Source: Platerodrilus igneus
Lineage: Eukaryota > Arthropoda > Insecta > Coleoptera > Lycidae
Length of the DNA stretch: 64,000 bases
Reading direction: 5' to 3'
Assembly: GCA_036346225.1 (NCBI GenBank)
Contig: JARFIW010001364.1
Coordinates: 496,001 to 560,000 of the forward strand
Positions 35,145 through 46,955 of this stretch are shown here, piece after piece. The translations under genes and the position numbers were made by a program. Under the pieces are notes generated by a model. It made no database searches. It was not told the DNA's origin and worked only from the letters and a program-made list of their open reading frames with translations. How positions within the stretch are numbered: position 1 is the stretch's first letter; every line of letters begins with the position of its first letter.

Positions 35145-35374
35145 TAAGAAAGCTTCTTCTAATTTCTTACACAACTTTATTAATGTTGACATACTATCTA
35201 TTTCCGTTAGAGCTAATTGACAAATAAAATCAGGTAATGTTGTTTCTTTGGCTAATAATCGGCCTAACATTTTCCTCTTATCCTGCATCGGTCTGCTGCT
35301 AACACTTCACGAATTTTCAATTCATAATCCAACTCAACTTTATGCAAATAAACTACTTGATACGTCTCAGCCAT
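35145..35374 (-). pseudogene. Gag N-terminal remnant, frameshifted
   Basis: ATG at 35374 opens MAETYQVVYLHKVELDYELK. After about 28 codons the frame shifts near 35290, and the other frame reads MQDKRKMLGRLLAKETTLPD and runs to a stop near 35145. The pattern K-x-E-L-x-x-E-L-x-x-R followed by a K/R-rich helix resembles the start of some Ty3/gypsy Gag proteins, and the position just after the primer site is right. The rest of Gag (nucleocapsid zinc knuckle) is absent. Assignment is by position and weak similarity. Confidence 0.5.
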
Positions 35375-35539
35375 CATGGGATAGACTAACTAACTAATTA
35401 CAAATTAAACTCAATTAAACAATAACATCAATAGACTAAACCAATCTGAGGGTAAATGAATTACAAACCACAAGTGTAAACAACCAAAGTCAATCGAAGC
35501 CTATACTTTATGTGCTTATACAATTGGTACAGCAATCGA

Positions 35540-35559
35540 GGCCTACACGCTGGGCGCCA
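35540..35559 (-). other. Primer-binding site, tRNA-Lys type
   Basis: Two bases inside the 5' LTR, the minus strand reads TGGCGCCCAGCGTGTAGGCC. The complement of the eukaryotic tRNA-Lys(CUU) 3' end is TGGCGCCCAACGTGGGGC, so the first nine bases match exactly and most of the rest follow. Confidence 0.82.
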
Positions 35560-35561
35560 TT

Positions 35562-37407
35562 TGTAGCCTTTTAAATTCCGATTTAGTTTAACGAGAATTT
35601 CCGATAATTAAAAATGGAGCCCACGGCAAATTAAGATGGAAGGTGGCTCTATGTTGAGGAAATCTCAAAGGCAAAGCGGCTAGTCGAACTTATATGCTCT
35701 GGGTAGAGAATGAGCTGTGGGTCGGGGTGTAATTGCAACCACTAATAATAAAAATAAGGCGCCACCGTATTTTTTTATACTGAGAAGACCTGATACAAGT
35801 CCCTTGTACAAGGCTAATGCGGAAACCTTTCTCCTATAACCGCTATATAATTTCAAAGACCACCTAATCTTTAAAGTGTCTTACCTTATGGCTCGACCTT
35901 GACCTTAGCAATCCTGCACTGCACCTGTGAACAGATTAAACAAAGAAAAGCACTGTTTGTGCATTCAAACTCAAAAATAATTAAATACAATCCGAATCGA
36001 CTTTCATTCCTCTTAAATAAAAATAGTCCTTAGTCCGAAAATAAGAATCTATTCAATTGGTATTCAATAATGTAATTTTCTACAAAAAATATGTCTTCCT
36101 TTATAAGTTAATTTAATTTAGGAAGAGTTAATTACAATGGTACTGAATATATCCGTACCAATTACTATGTAATGAGGTTTATGTAACAAATTGACAAAGC
36201 ATAAAATTGCTTATTTATAGAAAGAGTTAATTATGGTAAATTTACCTTAATTTCACAGTAGATAATTACAGATAATTTGTTCATAAAATATCAAATGTAG
36301 AGATTTAATTTCTAAAATTAAAGTTGTAAGAATTTACTTTATTTAATTAGTAGTGACATCTTCTGATGTTTCATTGAGTTAATAAAAGAATTATGTAGGA
36401 ACAAATTACAGATTCATATCGTATAACAACGAAAAATATAATTGAGGTCTGTCCTTGACCTGTTCAAAGTTAACACAAGTCGGTTAAAATAAAATTTATC
36501 TCGTTACTACGTCGACAGTTCAAACAATATACGAATATAATTTTTTGTACATACCAGAACTCCATATTGCACCAAAATACTTGCTTGAAAGCTGACATAT
36601 GTATTGACAACGGAAAATTCCATTCCAAACAAACAGCTGCGCTGCATACTGAAAAACACGTCACTTGGCTTCCATTATCTGCGTTTCAATTTACAGATGT
36701 TCCAGGCGTAATTCACACCACAAGAAAACTAATGTTGTTTGTAATTAACTTGGATAAATTTATCTATGTGATTCCATATTATACAAGGATAGAATTGTTT
36801 TCCATCAATTTCGCATGAATACCATTCAGAAAAGTGCTTATTTATAATTTACGTTGCAATATATTTTAAAAATAAATTATTCCCAAAGTTACACTGAAAA
36901 TTTCAATTAATATTATAATAGAAACAAATTCACTTACTGTTCCTAATGGTCTTTAACAAAACTTCATCGTTCTTCACGACTGGTTTCAACAAACAAATGG
37001 ACCATCCAAAACAATTTATGAAGATAGCTTCCACGAGCAATCTTTCACCGTGAATGCTTCCAACAACAAAAATCAATCACGGACATCGCTCCTAAGAACA
37101 ATTATCGACCTGCTTGAACCCCAGCTGTGTTAGAAGTGCCGGCCGGGCTTGTTGCTACCCAGTAACAATTTAGCTTGCAGTTATTGAGTAGAGGGGGCTT
37201 TAAGAAGGATACTACACAAAAGCTTTTATATTGTCACCGTAGAATTTAACTTTTAACATGAACTAAATACTAGTTCTTTATTGGACAATAGATGTTATTA
37301 AATTAAGTGGATTGGATAACATTATAATGTATTATATTATTTAATATTTAATAAAAGGATTGATTATACAGATATATATATATTAGGTAGAAAATAAAAT
37401 TGCTACA
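35562..37407 (-). repeat. 5' LTR of Ty3/gypsy element (right copy)
   Basis: 1846 bp, TGTAGCC...TTGCTACA, adjacent to the primer site. The open frames seen on both strands (for example 36567-36818) are duplicated in the left LTR and are not convincing genes. Confidence 0.93.
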
Positions 37408-38365
37408 ATATGACAGGCGAGATACCTAATGATTTCAAAACTAAAAATATAATAACTATACCAAAAAAGAGAGGCGCGGATATACGTGAAAACTATCAAA
37501 CAATAAGTTTGACAGCGCACGTGTCAAAAATATTAACTAGAATTGTACAAAGACGAATCGAAAAACGAGCTGAAGAAATACTAGGAGCAGATCATTTTGG
37601 GTTTAGGCGAAACAGGAGAACATGGTAGGGCTATTTTAGCTCTGAGAGTGATAATGCAGAAAACAATAGAAAAAGGAAAAGCGTGTATATAGGGTTTGTG
37701 GATCTGAAAAAAGCGTTTGACAATATAAAATAGAAAAAAAATATTTGAAATACTGAATAAGATTGGAATGAGTTATAGGGATAGACGAATAGTACATAGC
37801 TTATACAAAGAGCACACAGCAGAAATAGAATTTGAGCGGGAACGTAGAAAAGTAAATACTAGCAAAGGGGTGAGACAGGGACGTGCCTTATCCCCACTAA
37901 ATTTTTAACTTGTACATTGAAGAGGCAATAAATACTGTCAAATGCAGGAAGACATGTGGAATTACTATGCAGGGACAAAAAAATATGCTTAAATTTGCAG
38001 ATGATATAGCGGTTTTAGCATCTAGTTATCAGCTGTTCTTAATGAAATGGAAACAGTTCTAACAGAGAGATACGGTATGAAAATTAATAAAAATAAAACT
38101 AAAATACTAGTATGCAAAGGAGGGAAAAATAAATTAAAAACAAGAATACAAATAGGTAACGATGACTTACAGGAGGTTAAGAAATTCTGTTAGCTAAGAA
38201 GCCATATAACGCAAGATGGGAAAAGTGCAAAAGATATATAACAAAGATTAGCACAAAATCGTGCTACATTTAACAAGAAAATGCAACTCCTGTGTTCAAC
38301 TACAACAAACATAGAAGCAAGGAAAAGATTGCTTAAAACATATGTATGTATGCACATAGATAGTG
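37408..38365 (+). pseudogene. RTE LINE reverse transcriptase, broken
   Basis: The block 37410-37628 reads MTGEIPNDFKTKNIITIPKK, then SKILTRIVQRRIEK and DHFGFRRN, the first conserved RT blocks. Later frames give FVDLKKAFDN (about 37695, catalytic Asp), GVRQGRALSPLNF (about 37870) and KFADDIAVLAS (about 37990, the catalytic FADD intact). The C-terminal part shows MKINKNKTKILVCKGGKN and ITQDGKSAK. At least five frameshifts or stops interrupt it, and about 300 bp are missing after LLKTYVC near 38345, judged against copy 2. It is the second half of the protein whose endonuclease lies at 26555-28038. Confidence 0.88.
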
Positions 38366-38367
38366 AA

Positions 38368-39040
38368 AGATGTAGGCTATAGGAATTTCAGGAAAAGGTG
38401 TAGACTAATTCAGAATAGAAATCAATGGAGGTACGCATCCAACCAGTCCCAAAATGGATAAACTAATGATGAATAATAAACTGTACTTAAACATTATGAT
38501 TATTATAAGTAACTACAAGTATTGGTTGGGAAGTATTCTCGAATAATGTTAATTGTGTGAAAGGATTTACTGGAAATCTACTAATTCGGCAAATGTCTAA
38601 CTGTTGGGGAAACTTGGCAGCCATAGGCTGTTTAACCTCCTTCACATACCTCTGAATCTCGGTGAAATGGGGCATATAATTAGAAAACAATAGAAGGGTA
38701 ACCGAGCTGTATATAGGCTTTGTGGGAATTTTAGGTAACTGTATAGGCAAGCTTAGAATATAAATAAGTGGAGGTACGTTTCCAACCAGTTTTAAGACGG
38801 AAAACCTAATAACTAAAAAATGGGCGCGGATAAATCTGATGTTTATTATAATCTGCTACGGGTGTTGGTTGTGAAATATCTGCAACTAATGTTAACTGTG
38901 CAAAAAGATATATTGGAAAAAATATTAAATCGGCAAATGTTCTAGTGCTGGGGGAACTTAGCAGCCACAGGCTGCTTACCCCTCTTCACAACCACTGAAT
39001 GTCGGCGAGATAGGGTATATAACTGTAAAACGATAGAAAG
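38368..39040 (+). repeat. Two tandem 341-bp repeats in the RTE 3' region (copy 1)
   Basis: Unit 1 (38368-38708) and unit 2 (38709-39040) share, in order, TAGGCT...GGAATTT.AGG, GGAGGTACG...CCAACCAGT, TATTGGTTG/TGTTGGTTG, AATTCGGCAAATGT and GGGGCATATAA/AGGGTATATAA. The same doubled structure is present in copy 2. Confidence 0.8.
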
Positions 39041-39059
39041 GGACCAAGCTGCTTCTAAT

Positions 39060-39507
39060 AAGAAAGATATGATCAAAGACAACAAATGTAGAAACAAGAA
39101 GAAAATTGTTGAAGGTATATGTGTGTAGCACAGCACAGTATGCCTATAAAATAGGGGCAACAAAGAAAGCATTCAGAAGAACGGTAGCAGCCTTTTGAAA
39201 TGTTGTGCTTAAGATGAATAAGGATGATAGCATGGACACACAAAGTCAATAACAAATAGGTTATAGAAATAGTACGGGAATAAAGATATCTGTAGAAAAA
39301 TAGAAGAAATTGAAGGGCAGAATACGTTCTAAGACATTTTTAGGGAATAGTAGGGGATATATTACAAGCAGAGATAAGAAAAAGGAGGTAGATGTAAACA
39401 TAGATCAAATAGTGATAGATGCAAACTGTACATATTTGAGGAGAGGCAACAATGAGGGTACGCCTCTAACCAGTTCCAGGACTGAAGACCTGATGATGAT
39501 GATGATG
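39060..39507 (+). pseudogene. Second RTE C-terminal fragment and 3' end (copy 1)
   Basis: Downstream of the doubled repeats, the C-terminal sequence appears again: TRRKLLKVYVCSTAQYAYK, RRTVAAF and later GRIRSKTFLGNSRGYI, matching the region TYVWSTALHGCE...RMIGHILRNEG of copy 2. It ends in CCAGTTCCAGGACTGAAGAC and the TGA repeat. The duplicate has stops and frameshifts. Confidence 0.75.
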
Positions 39508-39795
39508 CATTGTGAGCATTCAGACACATTGCAGTAAAAAGATAAAAGTATATTAAAGCTTGAAAAATTAGGCAATAATCTCACCATAACAGAGATACAT
39601 TAATTTCTGAATATCGTAGTGATTGTATAGGAATGCCTGCAAAGTACTGCCAACGTATTTAAAAGTATACATGTATAATGATGGGAATCTGATAGATGTC
39701 CGCGTGCTACGTTTTGCGAGCAGTATAGTTTGGACAGGTATTTAACGCAATTAAAGTATAATAGTTTTGACGAAATGACGCTTGTTACACTGATG
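39508..39795. other. Short spacer, nothing recognised
   Basis: No element or gene seen between the RTE 3' end and the solo LTR. Confidence 0.5.
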
Positions 39796-40866
39796 TGTTA
39801 CCTCCATGATCACAAGCAAAGCACCTAGCGAACTGCGAATGTAAATTTGACTATATCAGAGTACACGTGCTGAACACAGAACTACATCCAAAATTCCAAC
39901 TAAATTTTGTTCTATTAAAATTTGAATAATCTTTGTTCACAATCAAAAATCGACAATGCAATTCATTGGTTAAAGCTTTGATAAAAGTTTTTCAACACAG
40001 GAAGGATAGCAACCAGAATTATATAAATATAAATTCGAATTCTGCAGAAGACGTTCTAGTAGTCGCAATAGTCTGGGAACCTCTCTCCACTGCAGTGCTC
40101 CTCATAGCCTGCAGACCTTTCCAAGCAGCGCTCGCCATAGCCTGCTAAAATCCTAACGCAGTGCTCATCATAGACTACATCCTGTCCCAAACGTTACCCT
40201 ATCCGCCGTCGTACCTGGAGGCCGTCATCATAGTTCATCAATCCATAACTAATAAACACGTACGAACGTCAAACTCCGTTCCATACTTCACCGACAAGTC
40301 GTTATTGGAATTGCATCTGTCAAGCTCTACTACAGGGACGACATCCCCGTAGAAGCATCAACCCCACGAAGCCCACGGAAGAGCTCAGAAGGCACCGGAA
40401 ACCTTCTGAACCCTTTTGTTTGTATATATTGTAAATAGTAGTTTTTAAGTGCATATAATTCATTTCATAATTTCTTTTAACGTAACTTTGACCCACCACT
40501 AAAAACACGAAGATTGCCGAAGAGATCCGAAGACCACCGAAAATGTCTGGACCTTGTCGACCTGTATATCTCTCCTAATCATCATTGTTCAAGTATACAC
40601 TGGGCCTCTTAAGCAACTTCCAAAGCTTCCCGAAGAAAGCCGAAGACATCCATCTCATTAAATGGTGCATACAGACATTTAATCGGTGTTCAAATTTAAT
40701 TCTGGCTTCACAGCAACCATGAAGCCATCCTAACTGCTTAATCATTCAATTTCACTTTTTATATTATGTAAATTTGGAACTTATAATGATTTTGCTTATG
40801 TTTATTAAACAATTAGCTAAACCCAGGCTACTTGCTTTAAGACGCCGCCCCCTTTGGACGATAACA
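39796..40866. mobile_element. Probable solo LTR
   Basis: A 1071-bp block starts TGTTACCTCC and ends GACGATAACA, with TGTTA/TAACA inverted ends. GATG stands directly on both sides (39792-39795 and 40867-40870), the 4-bp target duplication usual for Ty3/gypsy elements. The block is richer in GC than its flanks, and TTTATTAAAC near 40802 could be a polyadenylation signal. No partner LTR or internal region is seen, so a solo LTR left by recombination is the simplest reading. The orientation is not proven. Confidence 0.62.
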
Positions 40867-40870
40867 GATG

Positions 40871-43119
40871 TGGAATGTTGAAAGGAAAGACCTTTGAGTG
40901 ATGTATTTACGATCAGGAAGCAGTGGATGATATTGCTTCAAATAACGGTAAGGCATTTAGTTATACTGATGGACCTGATGTATCGCAATTCAAAACAATT
41001 TTTGAATTTATTCTTCAATACAAAAATTAAGCGACGTCTTTTTTATAGAGATATAAGTCTGATGGATATATTTGGTTTGCTCACATTTTTGTGATTTAAA
41101 ATAATTTACAACTCCTTGTTTAAGGGCCCCTACCTATGTAACAGAAATAAAATGGTTATCCTTGTGGTTTACAGTTTAATTAAAATATAAATACTGATTT
41201 AATTGGAAGTCTTAGTTTTAAACACTATTTTATATGAAAATTAAAATTATACAGACTACTTCAATAACAAGTTATTCTATTAAAGATTAATTCCATTCAT
41301 TTACCTGTAATTTCTGGTTAGCGTAACGCATAGCGTTCTGTCTGTAGGACACGCTTAAACTTATATTTGTGCTTAAAATTAGACATCGAATGCAAGTTTG
41401 CTAAATGACGTTCACACCACTATAACTAGAAGATATTTTATGGATATCCATAAAGGTTCATGGACGTGCGTACATAGAACGGAACTGAAATGGACGTCCA
41501 TGGGATGTTGTGTGTTGTATGGGGTGCGACTGAACTGCAAAATACCCAAGAAATGCTTTTTTTAACAAAAACCCTGGCTTGTTAAGCAAAGCTTGATCAC
41601 AGTTGTTTTATGCCACGAAAACCAATATAACATTTAAATATCTTCTAAAGAAGAATTTAACGACCTGTAATATTTAGCCACAGTTAAAGTTTGTATAACA
41701 GTTGTAATAAACATTTAGGAGTCGTTTGTTTTGAAATACGTTTGCGGTTCTGTATTTTCCTGGATTTAGCGTTAAAGCGCGTATCATCTGAATGCACATT
41801 GTTTTTCCATTTAGTGTTTTGCATCCAGGAATGCGTTTATTATTAATAAGCTGCAAAATTAGCAGATGGTTGTATATCCGACGAAAGCAGTATATTGTGT
41901 TTTATGTACCGCATAGAAATAAATTAAATATGAAGAAGGAAGTTGAATTAGAACACCCTCTGAACTTCCAGCTTCATATATCATTTTTTATGGTGTTAGG
42001 AATGAAGGAACTATAGAAACTAAAGGGGAGATACATTTCAAAAAGGATTAGACAAATACATACGAAGCGTTTTATAAATGTAAACCGATACAACTTATTA
42101 AGAAACATAAATATCGATTTGCATAATATTTTAACCGTATTACAGTGTTTAGTTAATAGTAGACGACGAAATGCAAAATGATATTAGTGAACTCATCACA
42201 GTTTTCACAACTGCATTATGAATGAATAAGGTGTATTACTATGGCAATCGATACGACTCTTACTTTACACAACGCCAACTTTTCTTGAAAATTGTTTAGA
42301 TTGCCTAAGGTTTTCAATTAATATTCATGTTATCAGCAGTAGAGCTTGTACAGCGTGATATATTGCTTTGAAGTGTCTCAACCAACTCTCTATTCCTGCC
42401 AAACTACTTGAATCGCAATGCGCCTAATTAAAATGTATGAACTTGTGTCTATTTAAATAAACTGGAATATCAGTTATGCGGGAATAACAATTTTTCTCTA
42501 TCACAAAAATAACATTACTGAAATAGCAGTAGATCGCTTGAATACATGCACAACGTTTTATGGACCGATGCCCACAAATACTGAGACCAAAGCGTTCGTT
42601 TCGGTAAATTCAGATTTCAACGTTCAGTGTATAAACGAATATTTAAATTCTGAACAACGATGTTTGCTTTAGGGTATCTCTATTGATAGGTTGAATTGAT
42701 TTTTATTTACTGCGCCAGTAATGTTTTTGAATGCCCTGAGGACCGATTGTTCAACCTTAAGCAATTTACAAGTTTGGTTTTGAAAATGCATATTGTTAAA
42801 TAGCTTTATGGTAAAAATTGCTTTTGAATGAAACGTGATCTACTCTGTTGTTAGTTTTTAAATACACGCATAAGCATACAAGCTCGAAAGTTTATACATG
42901 AACTTTACATAATGGACAAAATTGAGTACAATTGCGTTTTTTAGGTTTTTGCAGCACAACTATTCCTATGTCACTTACGCTTTTAAAATTTTCTTTTGTA
43001 TTTCTTTATTTTCTACAGTAAGTTCAATTATATTTACTGAAAATCTCTCTTAAGCTTTGTCTTTATCTAGATAATTACGTACTGCTAGTGCATTTTGGTG
43101 ATTTTACGAACGTTATAAT
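40871..43119. other. Intergenic, nothing recognised apart from two palindromes
   Basis: TTTATGGATATCCATAAA at 41437-41454 is an 18-bp perfect palindrome, and ATGGACGTCCAT at 41490-41501 a 12-bp one. No gene was recognised. Confidence 0.5.
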
Positions 43120-45072
43120 CCTGTAGGACTACTATCAGTGAGAAACCAGACTAAGACAGGTTCCCGAAAAAAGGAAGCAGTTTTTTCGGTACATAGAGTG
43201 TCAGATATCATAGGGATCGGTATGGCATCCTAAAACACACATTACCTCCTAAGTACATAGCGTACTTAAATTGCTATTAAATATGATAGCATCTTCTGGG
43301 GTAAAAATTACGGAGTTAAAATATTCGGATCTCCAAAAGGGGATATAAAAAAAGAACGGTTAACATTCTGCGAGTCGGAGCGTGAAATGTCAGAAATAAG
43401 GAGCAAGGTAAGCTAGAGAACTTGAAAATTGAAATGTATAGGTTAGCATTAGAAATGGTGGGGATCAGTGAATTCGGTTGCCAGAGGCGGGGGATTTTTA
43501 TAGTGGAGGGTCTACGGTAATTCATACACAATCAGAAAGAGGAAAATTCGGGCGTCTTACAAAAGAACGTAAGAGTACTCATGGTTAGATTAGAACCTAA
43601 ACCGATAAATACAGTAATAGTACAAGTGTACATGGCCACCTCTAGCGATAGTAAGGAAGAGGTGAAGGCGATCTACAAAGATATCGAAAACATACTAAGT
43701 ACGCAAAAGGACATGAAAGTTTAATAATTACGAGGGATTTTCGTGCAGTGGTAGATGAGGGTATGGAAGGAGGGGTAGTAGGTTTATTTGGTTTAAGCAC
43801 GAGAAATGACAGGGCAAATAGGCTGGTAGAATTTTTCGACAAGAGCAATATAATCATTACAAACGCATTATGTCAACATAATGATAGAAGACGATTGACG
43901 TGGAAGATGCCAGAAGATATACGAGGATGTCAAATAGATTATATTCTTGTTAGTTTACGAATTAAATAAAAGACTGTAGAAGCAACCCAGAAGCAGATAT
44001 AGACACTGACCACAACATCGTAATTATGAACGCCGCTTCTAAATCCAAAAAATAAAAAAAAAGAAACGGGAAACATCACTTTGATTTGAGAAACTAAAAG
44101 ATAAAGATATCCACGGAAAATTTAAAAAAAAGTCAAATGAATTGCTGAAAGATAGCGGGAAAATTTCTTATACTAAGGAAGCAGAAACAGATTGGAATAA
44201 CATTAAATCCATCTTAGGCATGGCGGCCAGAGATAGTCTGGGGTATTCACAAAAAAAAATTAAGAAATCATGGATAACAAAGAATATCCTGATTCTAATA
44301 GAAGAAAGACTAAAATATGAAAATAGATCAGATGAAACAGAAAAATAGAGATACAAATTCATAAAATGGGAAAGTATACGCAAATTCAAGAAAGCTAAAG
44401 AACGATGGATTGATGAAAAGTGCAAAGAGGTACAAACTGAGATGGAAATAGGAAAGACAGACGAAGCATACAAATTAATTAGAATGAATTTTAGGGATAT
44501 AAAACATTATAGCAAAAATATAAGGGACGCGAGAGCAAACGTCATTATTGAAAATGTGGAGAAAGTGGTTAGATGGTTGGAATATATGGGGAATTTTGTA
44601 TGCAGGAGAGGAACTAACAGCATTAGAACCAGTCACTATACCAAAAAAGAGAGGCTCGGATAGATGTGAAAATTTTCGAACAATAGGTTTGACAGCACAC
44701 GTGTCAAAAATATTAACTAGAATTGTACTAAGACGAATGATAAACGAGCTGAAGAAGTACTAGTAGAAAATCAATTTGGATTCAGACAAAACAGCAGAAC
44801 ATGGGAGGATATTCTAACTGTGAGGGTGATAGTAGAGAAAACAATAAAAAAGACGAAAGCTTGTATATAGGATTGGTAGATTTGAAAAAGCATTCAACAA
44901 TGTAAAATGGATAAAAATGTTCAAAATACTCAAAAAGATTGGAATGAGTTTTAGGGATAGACCGATAGTACATATTTTATACAAGGAGCAAACACGGTAA
45001 TAGAATTAGAGCAGGAACGTTGAGGTAAATATTAAGAAAAGGGTGAGACAGGGATGTGACCTATCCCCATTA
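43120..45072 (+). mobile_element. RTE-clade LINE copy 2, 5' part
   Basis: Aligns with copy 1 from the 5' leader through the endonuclease and linker. A deletion near 44620-44635 removes the stretch between AACAGCATTAGAACC and ACTATACCAAAAAAGAGAGG. It breaks at CCCCATTA, where mariner 2 is inserted. Confidence 0.85.
43355..45072 (+). pseudogene. RTE LINE endonuclease and first RT blocks, broken (copy 2)
   Basis: Recognisable parts: ILRVGA/ERE near 43360, VGISEFG (about 43460, keeping the Glu that copy 1 lost), IITRDF (about 43725), RRRLTW (about 43885), QIDYILVS (about 43930), DTDHNIVIM (about 44005), the Lys-rich linker 44142-44660, then SKILTRIVLRRM and the RT block with LVDLKKAFN near 44875 and GVRQGCDLSPL near 45045. 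Many frameshifts. The copy is more decayed than copy 1 in the leader but keeps different residues, so the two complement each other for reading the ancestral gene. Confidence 0.85.
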
Positions 45073-45687
45073 CAGTGTGTCCCAAATTGGATGTATTAAA
45101 TGGGTAACTTAGTTGTTATTAAACATACAATAAAACTGTGTGCGCAGTTATGTGCCAACTTTTTGAGATCAATTCAATGGTGAAATCACAAATGAGCGAT
45201 CTTCTTTTGTTTTCGAGTTATAGCCAAAAATTGATATTTTTAACAATTATATTAGTTCGTATAACTCGTTTGGTTGCAAAAATATCCAAAAATACTGTAA
45301 TAGTTTTTTATACGGTTTTTTACGTAGAATACAGTGGCGTACGCAAATATTTAATATTTATAATACTTTTGAGGTTATAATATAAACTTGCATTTTTTTA
45401 AATGGAAACCACAATTGGTTGTCACTTTATGTAAAAGCTCTTTTTGACAGCTTTTCAAAAATATATAGTTTAATATAATTATCTTTTCAAATGGCCGAAC
45501 TATTCCATGTTTTTGGTATAATAAAATAATTTATTATATTGGTAATAAATAGTTGGCCGCGAAACAAAAGGTAAACAAAAAACGACAATTGTTTGTATAG
45601 CACCCGTCAACGAGCTTCAATCATATCTATTGCACATGCAATAAATTGTATTGTTAGTTTGTAAGTGAAGCATCAGTCTGTTACTAC

Positions 45688-46758
45688 ATGGCAAAATTTG
45701 AAAATTACAAAAAATACGATATGCTAGTTGCATTTATTGAGTCTGCGAGAATTCCTCTATCAGTAAAAACTTTATATTTTAACAGGTAATTGTGTAACTA
45801 ATAGCAAATAATATTACTATGTCGTTTGTAAATAATACAGATACCCTGAAAGACAACAACTTAATATTAACATGTTTAAAAGGATAGATAGTAATTTACA
45901 ACAGTTTGGCTGCTTTGAAAAACCTAGAGCGAAACAGTATGCAGTTTTTAATTAAGAGCAAACTACTGTTTCAACCATAGCATGTGTGGAAACAAACCCA
46001 AGAACATCATGTAGGAAAATTGAAAGGGAAATGGGTGTTTCTAAATCAGCAGCTTCGAGAATATTGAAGCGTAATAAATATCGACCCTATAAAAATAAAA
46101 TTATACATAGTTTGTTTCCGACGATTTTCAAAAAGAAGGCGATTTTGTCAATGGTATCTTCGTAAATGCTGCTGCTAACAATTTTGGAAATAACATTATA
46201 TGGTCTGATGAAGCACTTGCTGGTCGAATGAAAATACCTATCAAACATACGAGGCGTCAACAAAGCCGTTATGGTTTGAATATTTGTTGCTACATTGTTG
46301 GTGGCAAATTTCAATACCATTTTTTGAAAACAATCATTCAGCTTGTCGCTATATTGAAATTTTGTATACCAACTTGCACGAATTACTGGAGGACATGCCT
46401 CTCGAAAAAAGACAAAAAGTGTGGTTCCAACAAGATGGTGCACCCCCCGCACAACGCTATAATTACTCGTGATTATTTAAATAGAGAATATCTCAATAAA
46501 TGGATGGGTGCGTTTGGACCTGTTCAGTGGCCGCCTAGATCTCCTGACTTGTCGATATTGGACTATTTCTTGTGGAATTTTTTGAAAGAGGAAATTTATA
46601 AAACCCAGAACCATAGTATTGAAGAGTTGCGGAATTCAATTGAAGCAGCATTTCGTAAAGTTAAGGCGGTTTATTTATTAAATTCTATTAAGTCTTTAAT
46701 AAACCGATGCGAACTTTGTTTAAGAGAGAATGGAGGCCAGTTTGAACAATATCTCTGA
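45688..46758 (+). pseudogene. Tc1/mariner transposase with DUF4817-type N-terminus, broken
   Basis: Starts at 45688 with MAKFENYKKYDMLVAFIE. After a frameshift, YPERQQLNINMFKRIDSN (about 45840-45890) and NPRTSCRKIEREMGVSKS (about 45990) give the DUF4817 and helix-turn-helix parts. IIWSDEA near 46196 has the first catalytic Asp. One frame carries ELLEDMPLEKRQKVWFQQDG (about 46380-46440, second Asp). Another, open to the stop at 46758, carries WPPRSPDLSILDYFLWNFLK with the third acidic residue and ends NGGQFEQYL. A stop in AVFN*EQ and several frameshifts inactivate it. It is from the same transposase group as mariner 1 but clearly a different family. Confidence 0.87.
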
Positions 46759-46817
46759 ATTATCAGTAAATAAAATGTAGTATGTAGTATTCCCATCTGT
46801 GTTCTAGTGTTTTATAT

Positions 46818-46955
46818 ATATTATGTGTGAGGGTGTGTGTAGGTGAGGGTGTGTGTGGTTGTGTGCGCATGCGTGCGTGCATGCGTGGGCGCGTGCTTGT
46901 GTGTGTGTTTGTGAGGGTATGAGGTGTGTGAGTATGTGTGTATTTGTGTATCCAT
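46818..46955. repeat. TG-rich imperfect microsatellite inside mariner 2
   Basis: GTGTGAGGGTGTGTG and GCATGCGTGCGTGCATGCGT blocks between the transposase stop and the right inverted repeat. Confidence 0.85.

Larger units (their letters stand above)
29973..37407 (-). mobile_element. Ty3/gypsy LTR retrotransposon, internally deleted
   Basis: Two long, almost identical LTRs enclose only about 3.74 kb. Inside, on the minus strand, are a primer-binding site, a frameshifted gag start, a tandem repeat array, an RNase H-integrase linker plus integrase, AT-rich repeats and a polypurine tract. Protease, reverse transcriptase and RNase H are absent. The target was the RTE LINE. No clean target duplication remains: AAAT lies on the left and ATAT on the right, both next to TA repeats. 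Confidence 0.9.
37408..39507 (+). mobile_element. RTE-clade LINE copy 1, 3' part
   Basis: Continues the element broken at 28038: reverse transcriptase, C-terminal region, two roughly 341-bp 3' repeats, a second C-terminal region and a terminal TGATGATGATGATGATG at 39491-39507. A short microsatellite 3' tail is typical of RTE elements. Confidence 0.88.
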
